5,650 nt of DNA, from the NCBI GenBank assembly GCA_902385025.1, contig CABMDX010000335.1, positions 1 to 5,650 of the forward strand. Reading direction: 5' to 3'. The stretch's first letter is position 1; the number at the start of each line of letters is the position of its first letter. A program made the position numbers and the translations under genes. The DNA is from an uncultured archaeon. Its GTDB lineage: Archaea; Halobacteriota; Methanosarcinia; Methanotrichales; Methanotrichaceae. The notes below the pieces were generated by a model. That model did not search any database and had not been told where the DNA came from. It saw only the letters and a program-made list of their open reading frames with translations. Of the stretch, positions 1 to 5,650 are shown piece after piece.

Positions 1-706
1 ACTTAATCGCATACCAGATTACATTTCTATTGCCGTAATATACAGAGAGGTCCGATCCGAAGGCCGCCGTTCCGCCGTGGTGATGATACACTTTCGCCTC
101 TGGAACGTAGATGCATTTCCATCCTGCTAGCCTTCCCCTAAAGGCCAGATCCACATCTTCCATGTAGAGAAAAAAGTCCTCATCGAAGAGTCCGATCTCC
201 TCCAGCATGGCCTTTCTATAGAGGGCGGCGCCAGCACTTGGCCCGAAGACCTCTTCTCGCTTGTCATACTGTCCTTCATCGGCTTCAAACATCCCGCGGT
301 TCCAGGCGGCTCCGCTGCGGGAAATGCAGATCCCGGCGGAGTTGATCCTGCCGTCGGGCAGAAGCATCTTAGAGGCGCACATTCCTACATATTTATCTGA
401 TAAAGGCTCCGCAAGACGCTCGATGAATCCTTTCTCAAGCCACGTATCGTTATTCAGCGCAAGGATATATTCTCCTCTTGCGTGCCTGATGCCGACGTTC
501 ATGCCTCCTGAAAATCCAAGGTTTGTCTCGTTTCTCACAACTATCAGCCAGGGGTAAAGAGCCTTAGCGTGCTTCTCACTTTCGTCAGTGGAGGCATTGT
601 CTACGAGAATAACCTCTAAATCATGATAAGCTTGATCTCGGAGGGAGGAAAGACAGCGATCTAGATACTGCATCCCATTGAAATTCAAGATGATCACGCT
701 GATCAT
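1..706 (-). CDS. Family 2 glycosyltransferase, rhamnosyltransferase-like (3' end cut by window edge)
   Basis: Predicted cytoplasmic inverting glycosyltransferase of GT-A fold, moving a sugar from a nucleotide donor onto a growing glycan. The frame runs from ATG at 706-704 to the left edge without a stop: 235 codons are visible and the C-terminus is missing. The N-terminus MISVIILNFNG and the segment VILVDNASTD (about residues 32-41) are the usual GT2 nucleotide-binding start. NND at 85-87 occupies the metal-binding DXD position. GPSAGAALYRK (155-164) and YMEDVDLAFR (181-190, likely catalytic acid E183/D184) match the WbbL-like rhamnosyltransferase subgroup, as does the His cluster at 208-210. 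A GGAG (713-716) lies 6 bases before the ATG as a Shine-Dalgarno site. It lies downstream of the GT4 gene on the same strand across a 210-base gap, so it may be read through from there or use its own promoter. The sugar is unknown; the family call is secure. Confidence 0.93.
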   Translation of the reverse strand, partial: MISVIILNFNGMQYLDRCLSSLRDQAYHDLEVILVDNASTDESEKHAKALYPWLIVVRNETNLGFSGGMNVGIRHARGEYILALNNDTWLEKGFIERLAEPLSDKYVGMCASKMLLPDGRINSAGICISRSGAAWNRGMFEADEGQYDKREEVFGPSAGAALYRKAMLEEIGLFDEDFFLYMEDVDLAFRGRLAGWKCIYVPEAKVYHHHGGTAAFGSDLSVYYGNRNVIWYAIK

Positions 707-712
707 GGCATT

Positions 713-716
713 CTCC
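713..716 (-). promoter_or_regulatory. Ribosome binding site of the truncated GT2 gene
   Basis: On the minus strand GGAG sits 6 bases before ATG 706-704 and is complementary to the archaeal 16S anti-Shine-Dalgarno core. A nearby ATG three bases from the site (711-709) is followed at once by a stop in its frame (ATG CCA TGA), so the 706 start is favoured. Confidence 0.55.
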
Positions 717-773
717 GAATATTAATCATGGGCTTTTCTCAACAAACCGCTCTACAGAGTGTCATACCCGCGC

Positions 774-784
774 TGCCTTATAAA
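774..784. repeat. 11-bp direct repeat, copy 1 (TGCCTTATAAA)
   Basis: TGCCTTATAAA occurs here and again at 894-904, exactly 120 bases apart. On the minus strand both read TTTATAAGGCA, a TATA-like core followed by AAGGCA. A shorter GCCTTA also occurs at 812-817. Shared promoter motif, operator half-site or chance in AT-rich DNA are all possible. Confidence 0.5.
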
Positions 785-785
785 A
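778..785 (-). promoter_or_regulatory. Candidate TATA box for the GT2 gene (proximal)
   Basis: On the minus strand the octamer is TTTTATAA. A TATA box here would place the transcript start near 755 and give a leader of about 50 bases before the GT2 ATG at 706. It is one of several TATA-like octamers in this gap. It shares the 11-base string TTTATAAGGCA with the element at 894-904. Promoter choice is inference from position and composition. Confidence 0.4.
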
Positions 786-830
786 TGGTGATACATCGAG
801 AATCCCCCATCGCCTTAGATCCTGGTTTCG

Positions 831-852
831 GCTTTATAATAGCATATAAAGC
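831..852. repeat. Perfect 8-bp inverted repeat with 6-base spacer
   Basis: GCTTTATA (831-838) and TATAAAGC (845-852) are exact reverse complements separated by ATAGCA. Each arm contains a TATA-like string, so the element presents a TATA box on each strand. It could be an operator for a dimeric regulator, a two-way TATA element, or a weak AT-rich RNA hairpin between the GT4 and GT2 genes. A further 6-base complementary pair, CCCCCA (804-809) and TGGGGG (874-879), brackets it. Confidence 0.6.
843..850 (-). promoter_or_regulatory. Candidate TATA box for the GT2 gene (distal, best consensus match)
   Basis: On the minus strand the sequence is TTTATATG, one base from the archaeal consensus TTTATATA. 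A start about 26 bases downstream (near 820) would leave a leader of about 114 bases before ATG 706. The box is embedded in the inverted repeat at 831-852, so a protein bound to that palindrome could compete with TBP. This is inferred from sequence only. Confidence 0.4.
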
Positions 853-893
853 GTAACGGTTGCCGGCATTTTTTGGGGGCTCTTCTTATCCTT

Positions 894-904
894 TGCCTTA
901 TAAA
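894..904. repeat. 11-bp direct repeat, copy 2 (TGCCTTATAAA)
   Basis: Second copy of the string at 774-784. It lies 12 bases past the GT4 stop codon, in the minus-strand context AAAAATTTATAAGGCAAA, which also resembles a TATA box. A start there would need a leader of about 170 bases to reach the GT2 gene, so promoter function for this copy is less likely. Confidence 0.45.
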
Positions 905-916
905 TTTTTCCGTCGT

Positions 917-2038
917 CTACAGTTCCGTCTCTGCATAGGCCTTTTCCGCCCTGTCGCAGATCAATTCCCAGTCGTACATCCTGGCCATCTCTCTGCACCT
1001 CCCTCGCAAGGCATCACTACTTTGCAGCATCCGGCAAAGCCCCTCTGCCAGAGCTTCCTGATCTATCTCACATACCACACCCGTTTCCTTTGTGACCAGA
1101 TCCGAGACTGCATTCATTTTGTGGGTGATAGTTACAACCGGCAGGCCGCAGGCATTTGCTTCCAGGGCCGCCATGCCAAAGCCTTCTCTGCTGGAGGTCG
1201 AGGCGAAGACGCGCGAGGATTTCATGATGGCTATTGCCTCATTATAATCCTCCAAAAATCCGCAAAACTGTACATTCTTATCGAGCCCCAATTCCTGGAC
1301 CAGGGATTTCAATCTTGTTGCTTCCGGTCCGTCGCCTATGATCTTGGCTTTCACATCAGGCAGCTCTTCTCTGATCCTGCCAATTGCCCTTATCAGCAGA
1401 TCTATATTCTTGTGATCAACCAGCCTTCCCACGCAGACGATATCCGATTGCTCTGCAGAGGATGGTACCCTGTCTATCGCCTTCCAGTCGATGCCATTCG
1501 GCACCACTCGAACGGCTCTCGCTCCCAATTCCTCTAGATCCCTTTTTGTCCTTTCGGAGACTGCAATATTTCTCTTTGAAAGACCCGCGGCCGCTCGTTC
1601 GACCGCCTGGCCCGCGATGCCCAATTTTCCCAGGTAATTGCGCCAGTAGTCGCCCCAGACCTCATGCCAGGTAATGATCAGCTTATCGCTATTTGGGCCG
1701 CAGCGAATTCGGGCCGAGAAGCAGGAAAGATAGGGAAAATTCTGGCAGTCAATCACATCATAATCTGCTTGAATGGAAAGAACCCTGAGGGCGAAGTAGG
1801 CCGCCTGCTTCAGCGATCTTCTCCCTTGTATGTACAGAGGCATGGGCCGGCAAATGCCGTGTAAATGAACGCCATCCATGAAGACCTCCTCTTCATCAGG
1901 CCACCATTTCATGCCGTAGCAATGGATCTCATGGCCTCGCGATGACAGCCTTCTGGAAAGCTCATAGATCCTTTTCTCAGCGCCTCCCTTTACCCAGGGA
2001 TAGACTGCGTCGTAAATGTAGGCAATCTTCAATTTCAT
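917..2038 (-). CDS. GT4-family glycosyltransferase (GT-B fold, retaining)
   Basis: Predicted cytoplasmic glycosyltransferase transferring a sugar from a nucleotide donor, with retention of configuration, to a lipid-linked glycan. It has 373 residues, normal for GT4, with no membrane segment. The N-terminal acceptor half starts MKLKIAYIYD and has the Gly-rich GGAEKR loop (18-23) and TWHEVW (123-128). The C-terminal donor half shows VVPNGID (178-184), VGRLVDHKN (203-211, phosphate-binding R205 and K210), GDGPE (235-239) and the EX7E motif EGFGMAALE (E285, E293), with GLPVV (298-302) after it. The stop is TAG at 919-917. ATG 2038-2036 lies 4 bases after the stop of the upstream DPM-like gene, so the two are almost surely cotranscribed and perhaps translationally coupled. 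Only a weak AGGT precedes the ATG, which fits coupling. The donor sugar cannot be told; mannosyl- or glucosyltransferase is a generic guess. Confidence 0.95.
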   Translation of the reverse strand: MKLKIAYIYDAVYPWVKGGAEKRIYELSRRLSSRGHEIHCYGMKWWPDEEEVFMDGVHLHGICRPMPLYIQGRRSLKQAAYFALRVLSIQADYDVIDCQNFPYLSCFSARIRCGPNSDKLIITWHEVWGDYWRNYLGKLGIAGQAVERAAAGLSKRNIAVSERTKRDLEELGARAVRVVPNGIDWKAIDRVPSSAEQSDIVCVGRLVDHKNIDLLIRAIGRIREELPDVKAKIIGDGPEATRLKSLVQELGLDKNVQFCGFLEDYNEAIAIMKSSRVFASTSSREGFGMAALEANACGLPVVTITHKMNAVSDLVTKETGVVCEIDQEALAEGLCRMLQSSDALRGRCREMARMYDWELICDRAEKAYAETEL

Positions 2039-2042
2039 CTAC

Positions 2043-3164
2043 CTAACCATCTTGCTGCCCGTTGCTTAGCAGGAGCAAGCTTATGAACATCCCTGAAAAA
2101 ATGATCTGTATCCCAAGTATTGATAAAATCATAGCCATGATGGCGTTCTGGGCCGCGTCCAGTGCCCCGAAGCCCGATGCGCCCCAGCTCAGGAGGACTC
2201 TTATGCCGAGGACTGCGCCAAGCGCGAGCAATATCAGGAACAGTGTAAGCTCCTTTTCAAGTGAATGATAGCTCATCAGCCTCTTTGAAATCTTTGAACC
2301 TGTGAGGCCGTAGACATCTGCAAAAGCTCCGAAGTGCAGTGCCGCAAGCAGCATCTGGTTTCCTATGACCAGCATCAGGCCGCCCAATATCAAGGAATGA
2401 GTCCTCTCTACGCCCTGCATATAGACTCCTGCAGTCAGAACAAATCCAAGGAAGAGGACCAGTAGTCCGGGAACGAGCAAAAAAGGGACTGGCCGGTAGA
2501 GCATCATGAAGCGCAAATGTCTCCAGCCATCGGTAAATGAATGAAGTTTAGATTTTCCCTTGCGAGGATAGTAAGAGATGGGAACCTCTGCAATTCTCAG
2601 CTTCCGATTCGCAGCTTCAATCACCATCTCTGAGGCAAACTCCATTCCGCCCGACTTCAGTTTAAGCATTTGCAGGGCTGGCCTGGTAATAGCCCGCAGG
2701 CCGCAGTGAGCATCAGATATGCCGGCTGAAAACAGCTTATTCAGAATCCAGGTGAGCATAGGATTGCCTATATACTGGTGAAGGGTCGGCATTGCACCAG
2801 GAAGGATCTCACCTTTCAGCCTTGATCCAATTACCAGATCATACTTGCCGCTCATGAGCAAATTAAGCATATCCTTCATGGCAGATGGGTCGTAGGTCAG
2901 ATCTCCATCCATCAATACAATGTAGTCTCCTCGTGCCTGAACAAATCCTGCCAGATAGGCATTTCCATATCCCATCTTAGTGGGATTGATTATTATGGCC
3001 CCATGGGATCTGGCAATTTCCGCTGTCTTATCTGTCGAGCTGTCTGCAACCAGAATCTCTCCATCGAGCCCCATCTCCTGGAAGGCTTTTTGTGCCCTCC
3101 TTATGCATTCGCTGATGGTCTGGGCCTCATTTCTCGTGGGGATGATCAGGCTTACTTGGGGCAC
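2043..3164 (-). CDS. Membrane-anchored GT2 polyprenyl-phosphate glycosyltransferase (DPM/DPG synthase type)
   Basis: Predicted to transfer a sugar from a nucleotide donor to dolichyl/polyprenyl phosphate at the inner membrane face, supplying a lipid-linked sugar for N-glycosylation. Of 373 residues, about 1-215 form the GT-A domain: VSLIIPTRNE (4-13), VADSSTDKT (39-47), MDGDLTYDP (85-93, metal-binding DGD 86-88), GSRLKGE (113-119), DAHCGLRA (151-158) and a basic YYPRKGKSKLHSF stretch (198-210) typical of DPM-like enzymes. Four hydrophobic segments follow at about 226-248, 256-279, 306-326 and 341-367, forming a membrane anchor. The start is GTG 3164-3162, since an in-frame TAA lies about 16 codons upstream and no ATG lies between. 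It is first in the minus-strand operon, 4 bases before GT4 and divergent from aglB. Lipid and sugar are inferred. AglJ-like or DPG synthase-like labels would fit, but no symbol is justified. Confidence 0.93.
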   Translation of the reverse strand: MPQVSLIIPTRNEAQTISECIRRAQKAFQEMGLDGEILVADSSTDKTAEIARSHGAIIINPTKMGYGNAYLAGFVQARGDYIVLMDGDLTYDPSAMKDMLNLLMSGKYDLVIGSRLKGEILPGAMPTLHQYIGNPMLTWILNKLFSAGISDAHCGLRAITRPALQMLKLKSGGMEFASEMVIEAANRKLRIAEVPISYYPRKGKSKLHSFTDGWRHLRFMMLYRPVPFLLVPGLLVLFLGFVLTAGVYMQGVERTHSLILGGLMLVIGNQMLLAALHFGAFADVYGLTGSKISKRLMSYHSLEKELTLFLILLALGAVLGIRVLLSWGASGFGALDAAQNAIMAMILSILGIQIIFSGMFISLLLLSNGQQDG

Positions 3165-3232
3165 ACTTCTAGGCGATGTTGCTTCACCTGTAATAGGCTT
3201 TTCCCTCTCTTATGGAAGTGAAATACCGCTGC

Positions 3233-3248
3233 CGAAACCTTTTAAATA
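3233..3248 (+). promoter_or_regulatory. aglB promoter (BRE + TATA), probably leaderless
   Basis: TTTAAATA (3241-3248) is a good archaeal TATA box. The purine-rich CGAAACC just upstream (3233-3239) fits a TFB recognition element. The box centre is 26-27 bases before ATG 3271, so the predicted transcript start coincides with the start codon. No Shine-Dalgarno sequence lies before the ATG (TTAACGGAAATT), consistent with a leaderless mRNA. Confidence 0.7.
3240..3248 (-). promoter_or_regulatory. Candidate TATA box of the DPM-like/GT4 operon
   Basis: On the minus strand 3250-3241 reads AATATTTAAA, overlapping the aglB TATA box on the other strand. A start about 26 bases downstream (near 3219) would give a leader of about 55 bases before GTG 3164. 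An AGGTGA (3189-3184) in that leader resembles a Shine-Dalgarno site but is 19 bases from the GTG, too far for a standard one. Confidence 0.5.
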
Positions 3249-3270
3249 TTGCTATTCCTTAACGGAAATT

Positions 3271-5472
3271 ATGGATCGTGGGAAGAGAAGCGAGCCAGCA
3301 GAGCTGCTGGCAGTCCTTATTATCGGCTTATTGCTCAAGTTCTTTGCAGGAAGGAGTTCTCTTACCGAGAATGGCATACTGCTACCTGGTTATGATGAGT
3401 TCTATCATATGCGCAGAATAATTTATACTGCAAATCATTTTCCTAATACGTTATGGTTCGACTCATACCTGAATTTTCCGTATGGCCTTGATATTACCTG
3501 GCCTCCGCTTTTTGATCAGATCTCTGCTGCCTTCTCTCTGGCACTGGGCGGGCGCAGTTACGGTGGGATGGAGATGGCAGCCGCTACTGTTCCCATGATC
3601 ATCGGCCTGATCGCAATTGCTGCAATATATTATCTTGTAAGGGAACTCTTTGACAGCAAGGTTGCTTTGATGGCCGGTTTTATGACTGCTATAGCTCCTT
3701 ATTACCTGATTTACACCATGCTCGGAGCCACGGATCATCATTGCCTTGAGGTGCTGCTTCAGCTTCTCTCTCTTCTCTTCATAGTCATGGCCTTCTCAAG
3801 AAGAGAGAAACGATATCCTTTTGCGGCTCTGGCAGGCGTTATGATGGCGGCGATGGCATATTGCTGGCAGGGTGCAGACATCTACCTGGGGATGTTTCTG
3901 ATCTATGCCTTTTTCAAGATAACCCTTGACTTGAAGAACGGCTCGTCATCAAGAGAAAATGTGACGACGCTTCTGGCTGCCTTTGGAGTGGCGCTCATTT
4001 TAGTCCTTCCATCCTGGAGTGCCTCCTGGATGTATGCTTCTTTCCTGGGTCTGGCGACTATTCTTGCAGGTTTAGCCATCATGCATGCCTTCTCTCTTCT
4101 GGTGGCGGAGCGCAGATTTCCCTGGACGGTTTTTCCTGTGGGCCTGATAGTCCTGTTCATTCTCATTGGGCTTCTATCCACTATCGGTGGCGGTTTGTTT
4201 GAATTTGGTGCAATAATGCATCACGGAATCAATTTTGTCATAGGTGGGGAGATGATTGGAAAAATTTCCGAAGCAGAGCCGCTTATCTATGATGCCCAGA
4301 CCTTATCTGATGTGGCCTATTCTGGTCTTGGCTTGAATCTTCTCCTTTCTCTGTCCGGTGCAGCGGCAATAATTGCCTATATTCGGAGAAGTAATGAGAA
4401 AAAGAGGCCAGGCCTTCTCTTGCTTTTAATCTGGGCCGCATATTCTCTCTTCATCACCTTTGGACAGAATAGATTCCTGTATCTCTCTACCATTAGCATG
4501 GGTGTGCTGATAAGCGTCTTATTCTTCTGGGTCTTGGATCTTTTGAATAGAAAAATGGCAGAACGTGGAAAGAGTACGCCAAGGATCCTCGTGGTCTTAT
4601 TGTTGCTTTTAATTGTGCCCACCCTGCAAGACACGATCACGTTTGCCCAGAATACGCCACCCGATGTGGCTGGTGATTGGTATCAGTCCCTTGCCTGGCT
4701 AAAAGAAAACAGTAATACCACCAGTTTTTATGATAATCCTTCCCAAAACGGGGAGTATAGCGTCATGAGCTGGTGGGATTATGGCAACTGGATTCTTCTT
4801 CTGGCAAATAGGCCTGTGGTGGCGAATAACTTCCAGGCAGGTCTGGAGGCTGCCGCCCAATTTTATCTCTCAGAGAGCGAGGATGATGCTGCCAATGTGC
4901 TGGATAAGAGGGGATGCAAATACGTCTTCGTCGACTTTGATCTGGTTTATCGCAAGTTGGAGGCCCTCACTACCTGGGCGAATAAGGATATCCACAATTA
5001 CATGAAAATGGAGCTTGAAGGTTCACGGATTATGGCAACTCCCCAGCCGAGGCTACTGAATACCACTCTTGCGAACCTTTATTTCTACGACTGCGAGGGG
5101 ATGGGCCGTTTCCGGCTGATCTACGAATCGCCCACCTTCTTGGGAGACAGTCCTGCAAAGAGCAAGGTCAAGATCTTTGAATACGTTCCAGGAGCATTGA
5201 TCAGGGTCAGGACGAACCCGGGCTACCGGGTGGGTGCATTGCTGAACATGACCTCCAATCAGGGGAGGTCGTTTATATATGTCAATGAGGCCGTGCCCAA
5301 AGGCGATACATTTGATATGCGGGTCTCTTATTCCACAGAAAACCGATATGAAGTTCATGCTGTCAATCCGTATCTGATCTTTGCAGGAAATGAGGCCGGT
5401 GTGAAGAGACGGAGTCTCAATGTCAGCGAGAACGATATATTGCAGGGCAGGGTAATAGAGGTGTCTCTTTAG
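3271..5472 (+). CDS. aglB: Oligosaccharyltransferase AglB (STT3 family)
   Basis: Membrane enzyme that transfers a glycan from a polyprenyl (pyro)phosphate carrier to Asn in N-X-S/T sequons on the outer face of the cell membrane. It has 733 residues, within the family range. After a short basic N-terminus there are roughly 11-13 hydrophobic segments (first about 11-28, last about 438-455), then a soluble domain (about 460-733). Active-site features: GYDEFYHMRR (40-49) with metal-binding D42; the second DXD-like site ATDHHCLE (153-160, D155/H157); KISE (331-334) at the TIXE position; WWDYG (501-505), which binds the sequon Ser/Thr; and DLVYRKLEAL (557-566), resembling the archaeal DK motif. ATG 3271 is chosen because the open frame upstream to 2980 lies antisense to the DPM-like gene, whereas 3271 sits about 26 bases from a TATA box and is followed by TM1. 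The C-terminal domain has four sequons (N482, N597, N659, N717). Divergent from the glycosyltransferase operon. Confidence 0.97.
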   Translation: MDRGKRSEPAELLAVLIIGLLLKFFAGRSSLTENGILLPGYDEFYHMRRIIYTANHFPNTLWFDSYLNFPYGLDITWPPLFDQISAAFSLALGGRSYGGMEMAAATVPMIIGLIAIAAIYYLVRELFDSKVALMAGFMTAIAPYYLIYTMLGATDHHCLEVLLQLLSLLFIVMAFSRREKRYPFAALAGVMMAAMAYCWQGADIYLGMFLIYAFFKITLDLKNGSSSRENVTTLLAAFGVALILVLPSWSASWMYASFLGLATILAGLAIMHAFSLLVAERRFPWTVFPVGLIVLFILIGLLSTIGGGLFEFGAIMHHGINFVIGGEMIGKISEAEPLIYDAQTLSDVAYSGLGLNLLLSLSGAAAIIAYIRRSNEKKRPGLLLLLIWAAYSLFITFGQNRFLYLSTISMGVLISVLFFWVLDLLNRKMAERGKSTPRILVVLLLLLIVPTLQDTITFAQNTPPDVAGDWYQSLAWLKENSNTTSFYDNPSQNGEYSVMSWWDYGNWILLLANRPVVANNFQAGLEAAAQFYLSESEDDAANVLDKRGCKYVFVDFDLVYRKLEALTTWANKDIHNYMKMELEGSRIMATPQPRLLNTTLANLYFYDCEGMGRFRLIYESPTFLGDSPAKSKVKIFEYVPGALIRVRTNPGYRVGALLNMTSNQGRSFIYVNEAVPKGDTFDMRVSYSTENRYEVHAVNPYLIFAGNEAGVKRRSLNVSENDILQGRVIEVSL

Positions 5473-5650
5473 GATGAAGGAAGGGCTGACTGGTGGGCTA
5501 ATCCTTTCGAATTCAATCGAGGGATACAGCCCACTTCTATTGCTTTTGCTCCAAGCGATGCGTACATCCTGATTTCCGTACATGTTTTTTCTGATATTTG
5601 CCGCAGCAGCAGAATGAACTCCTGTTGGCCGACCAGACTTTGTACTATAA
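5469..5650 (-). CDS. Possible C-terminal end of a convergent gene (partial, unrecognised)
   Basis: A minus-strand frame is open from the right edge to TAA at 5471-5469, giving 59 codons. Its stop overlaps the aglB stop, leaving a 4-base tail-to-tail overlap. The residues include a plausible helical stretch (QEFILLLRQISEK, about residues 9-21 of the visible part) and ASLGAKAIEVG (about 30-40). I recognise no family. Doubts: a second minus-strand frame is also open here, running antisense into aglB; 59 open codons can occur by chance; and the terminator-like hairpin at 5493-5534 would lie inside the gene. If no gene is present, 5473-5650 is simply the spacer after aglB. Confidence 0.25.
   Translation of the reverse strand, partial: IVQSLVGQQEFILLLRQISEKTCTEIRMYASLGAKAIEVGCIPRLNSKGLAHQSALPSS
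5493..5548 (+). terminator. Hairpin followed by T-rich tract, probable aglB terminator
   Basis: GTGGGCT (5493-5499) pairs with AGCCCAC (5528-5534). An inner ATCC (5501-5504) pairs with GGAT (5522-5525), and a CGA/TCG pair lies further in. The hairpin starts 20 bases after the aglB stop and is followed by TTCTATTGCTTTT. A second T run (six T, 5585-5590) lies further on. Archaeal termination depends mainly on T tracts, so the hairpin may be secondary. Confidence 0.5.

Larger units (their letters stand above)
707..916. other. AT-rich intergenic region between GT4 and GT2 genes
   Basis: No gene is supported in these 210 bases. The stretch holds the TATA-like octamers, the inverted repeat and the direct repeats listed separately. 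The minus strand, which would be the transcript from GT4 into GT2, has no run of five or more T, so no oligo-T archaeal terminator is visible behind GT4. Read-through into GT2 therefore remains possible alongside an internal promoter. Confidence 0.7.

Noticed and set aside
261..557. Plus-strand open frame of 98 codons
   Set aside because: Antisense to the truncated GT2 gene, whose reading frame continues through with clear GT2 motifs.
867..879. T-run followed by G-run (ATTTTTTGGGGG) as a terminator
   Set aside because: The T-run is on the plus strand, where no gene ends; the minus-strand transcript would carry A here, so it cannot terminate the GT4 operon.
860..1537. Plus-strand open frame of 225 codons starting with TTG
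   Set aside because: It is wholly or mostly antisense to the GT4 gene, whose motifs are unambiguous, and its translation shows no recognisable domain.
2980..3270. Upstream extension of the aglB frame as coding
   Set aside because: It overlaps the conserved N-terminal GT2 motifs of the DPM-like gene on the other strand and lies upstream of the aglB TATA box.
3463..4640. Three minus-strand open frames (3463-3741, 3903-4181, 4377-4640)
   Set aside because: Shadows of AglB transmembrane codons; no start signals or recognisable domains.
5053..5583. Minus-strand open frame of 176 codons, open to the right edge, antisense to aglB
   Set aside because: Mostly the complement of AglB's conserved C-terminal domain. 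The translation has scattered Pro/His/Cys and no family motif, and a different minus frame gives a better candidate for a convergent gene end.

Overview
The window looks archaeal, most likely from a methanogen-like euryarchaeote. Promoters are of the TATA/BRE type (AT-rich octamers about 26 bases upstream of predicted transcript starts), the best promoter points to a leaderless mRNA, and the largest gene is a single-subunit STT3-family oligosaccharyltransferase with the archaeal-type DHH loop motif (AglB). Placement near Methanosarcinales/Methanotrichales is only an impression and cannot be confirmed from this sequence.

Layout: a 3'-truncated family 2 glycosyltransferase (GT2) occupies 1-706 on the minus strand. 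A 210-base AT-rich gap (707-916) follows, with several TATA-like boxes, a perfect 8-bp inverted repeat and an 11-bp direct repeat. A GT4 glycosyltransferase (917-2038, minus) and a membrane-anchored polyprenyl-phosphate glycosyltransferase of the DPM synthase type (2043-3164, minus) form a tight pair with a 4-base gap. A short divergent promoter region (3165-3270) separates them from aglB (3271-5472, plus). aglB is followed by a hairpin plus T-rich tract that looks like a terminator, and by an open minus-strand frame running off the right edge that may be the tail of a convergent gene.

Together the genes read as a protein N-glycosylation (agl) locus. The inferred scheme is that cytoplasmic GT2/GT4 enzymes extend a lipid-linked glycan, the DPM-like enzyme charges a polyprenyl phosphate with a sugar, and AglB moves the finished glycan onto Asn-X-Ser/Thr sites outside the cell. 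The sugars and order of action cannot be read from sequence. I see no CRISPR array, transposon, tRNA or rRNA, and no clear novel system. The most unusual points are the shared near-palindromic divergent promoter, the repeats upstream of the GT2 gene, and four N-glycosylation sequons inside AglB's own C-terminal domain.
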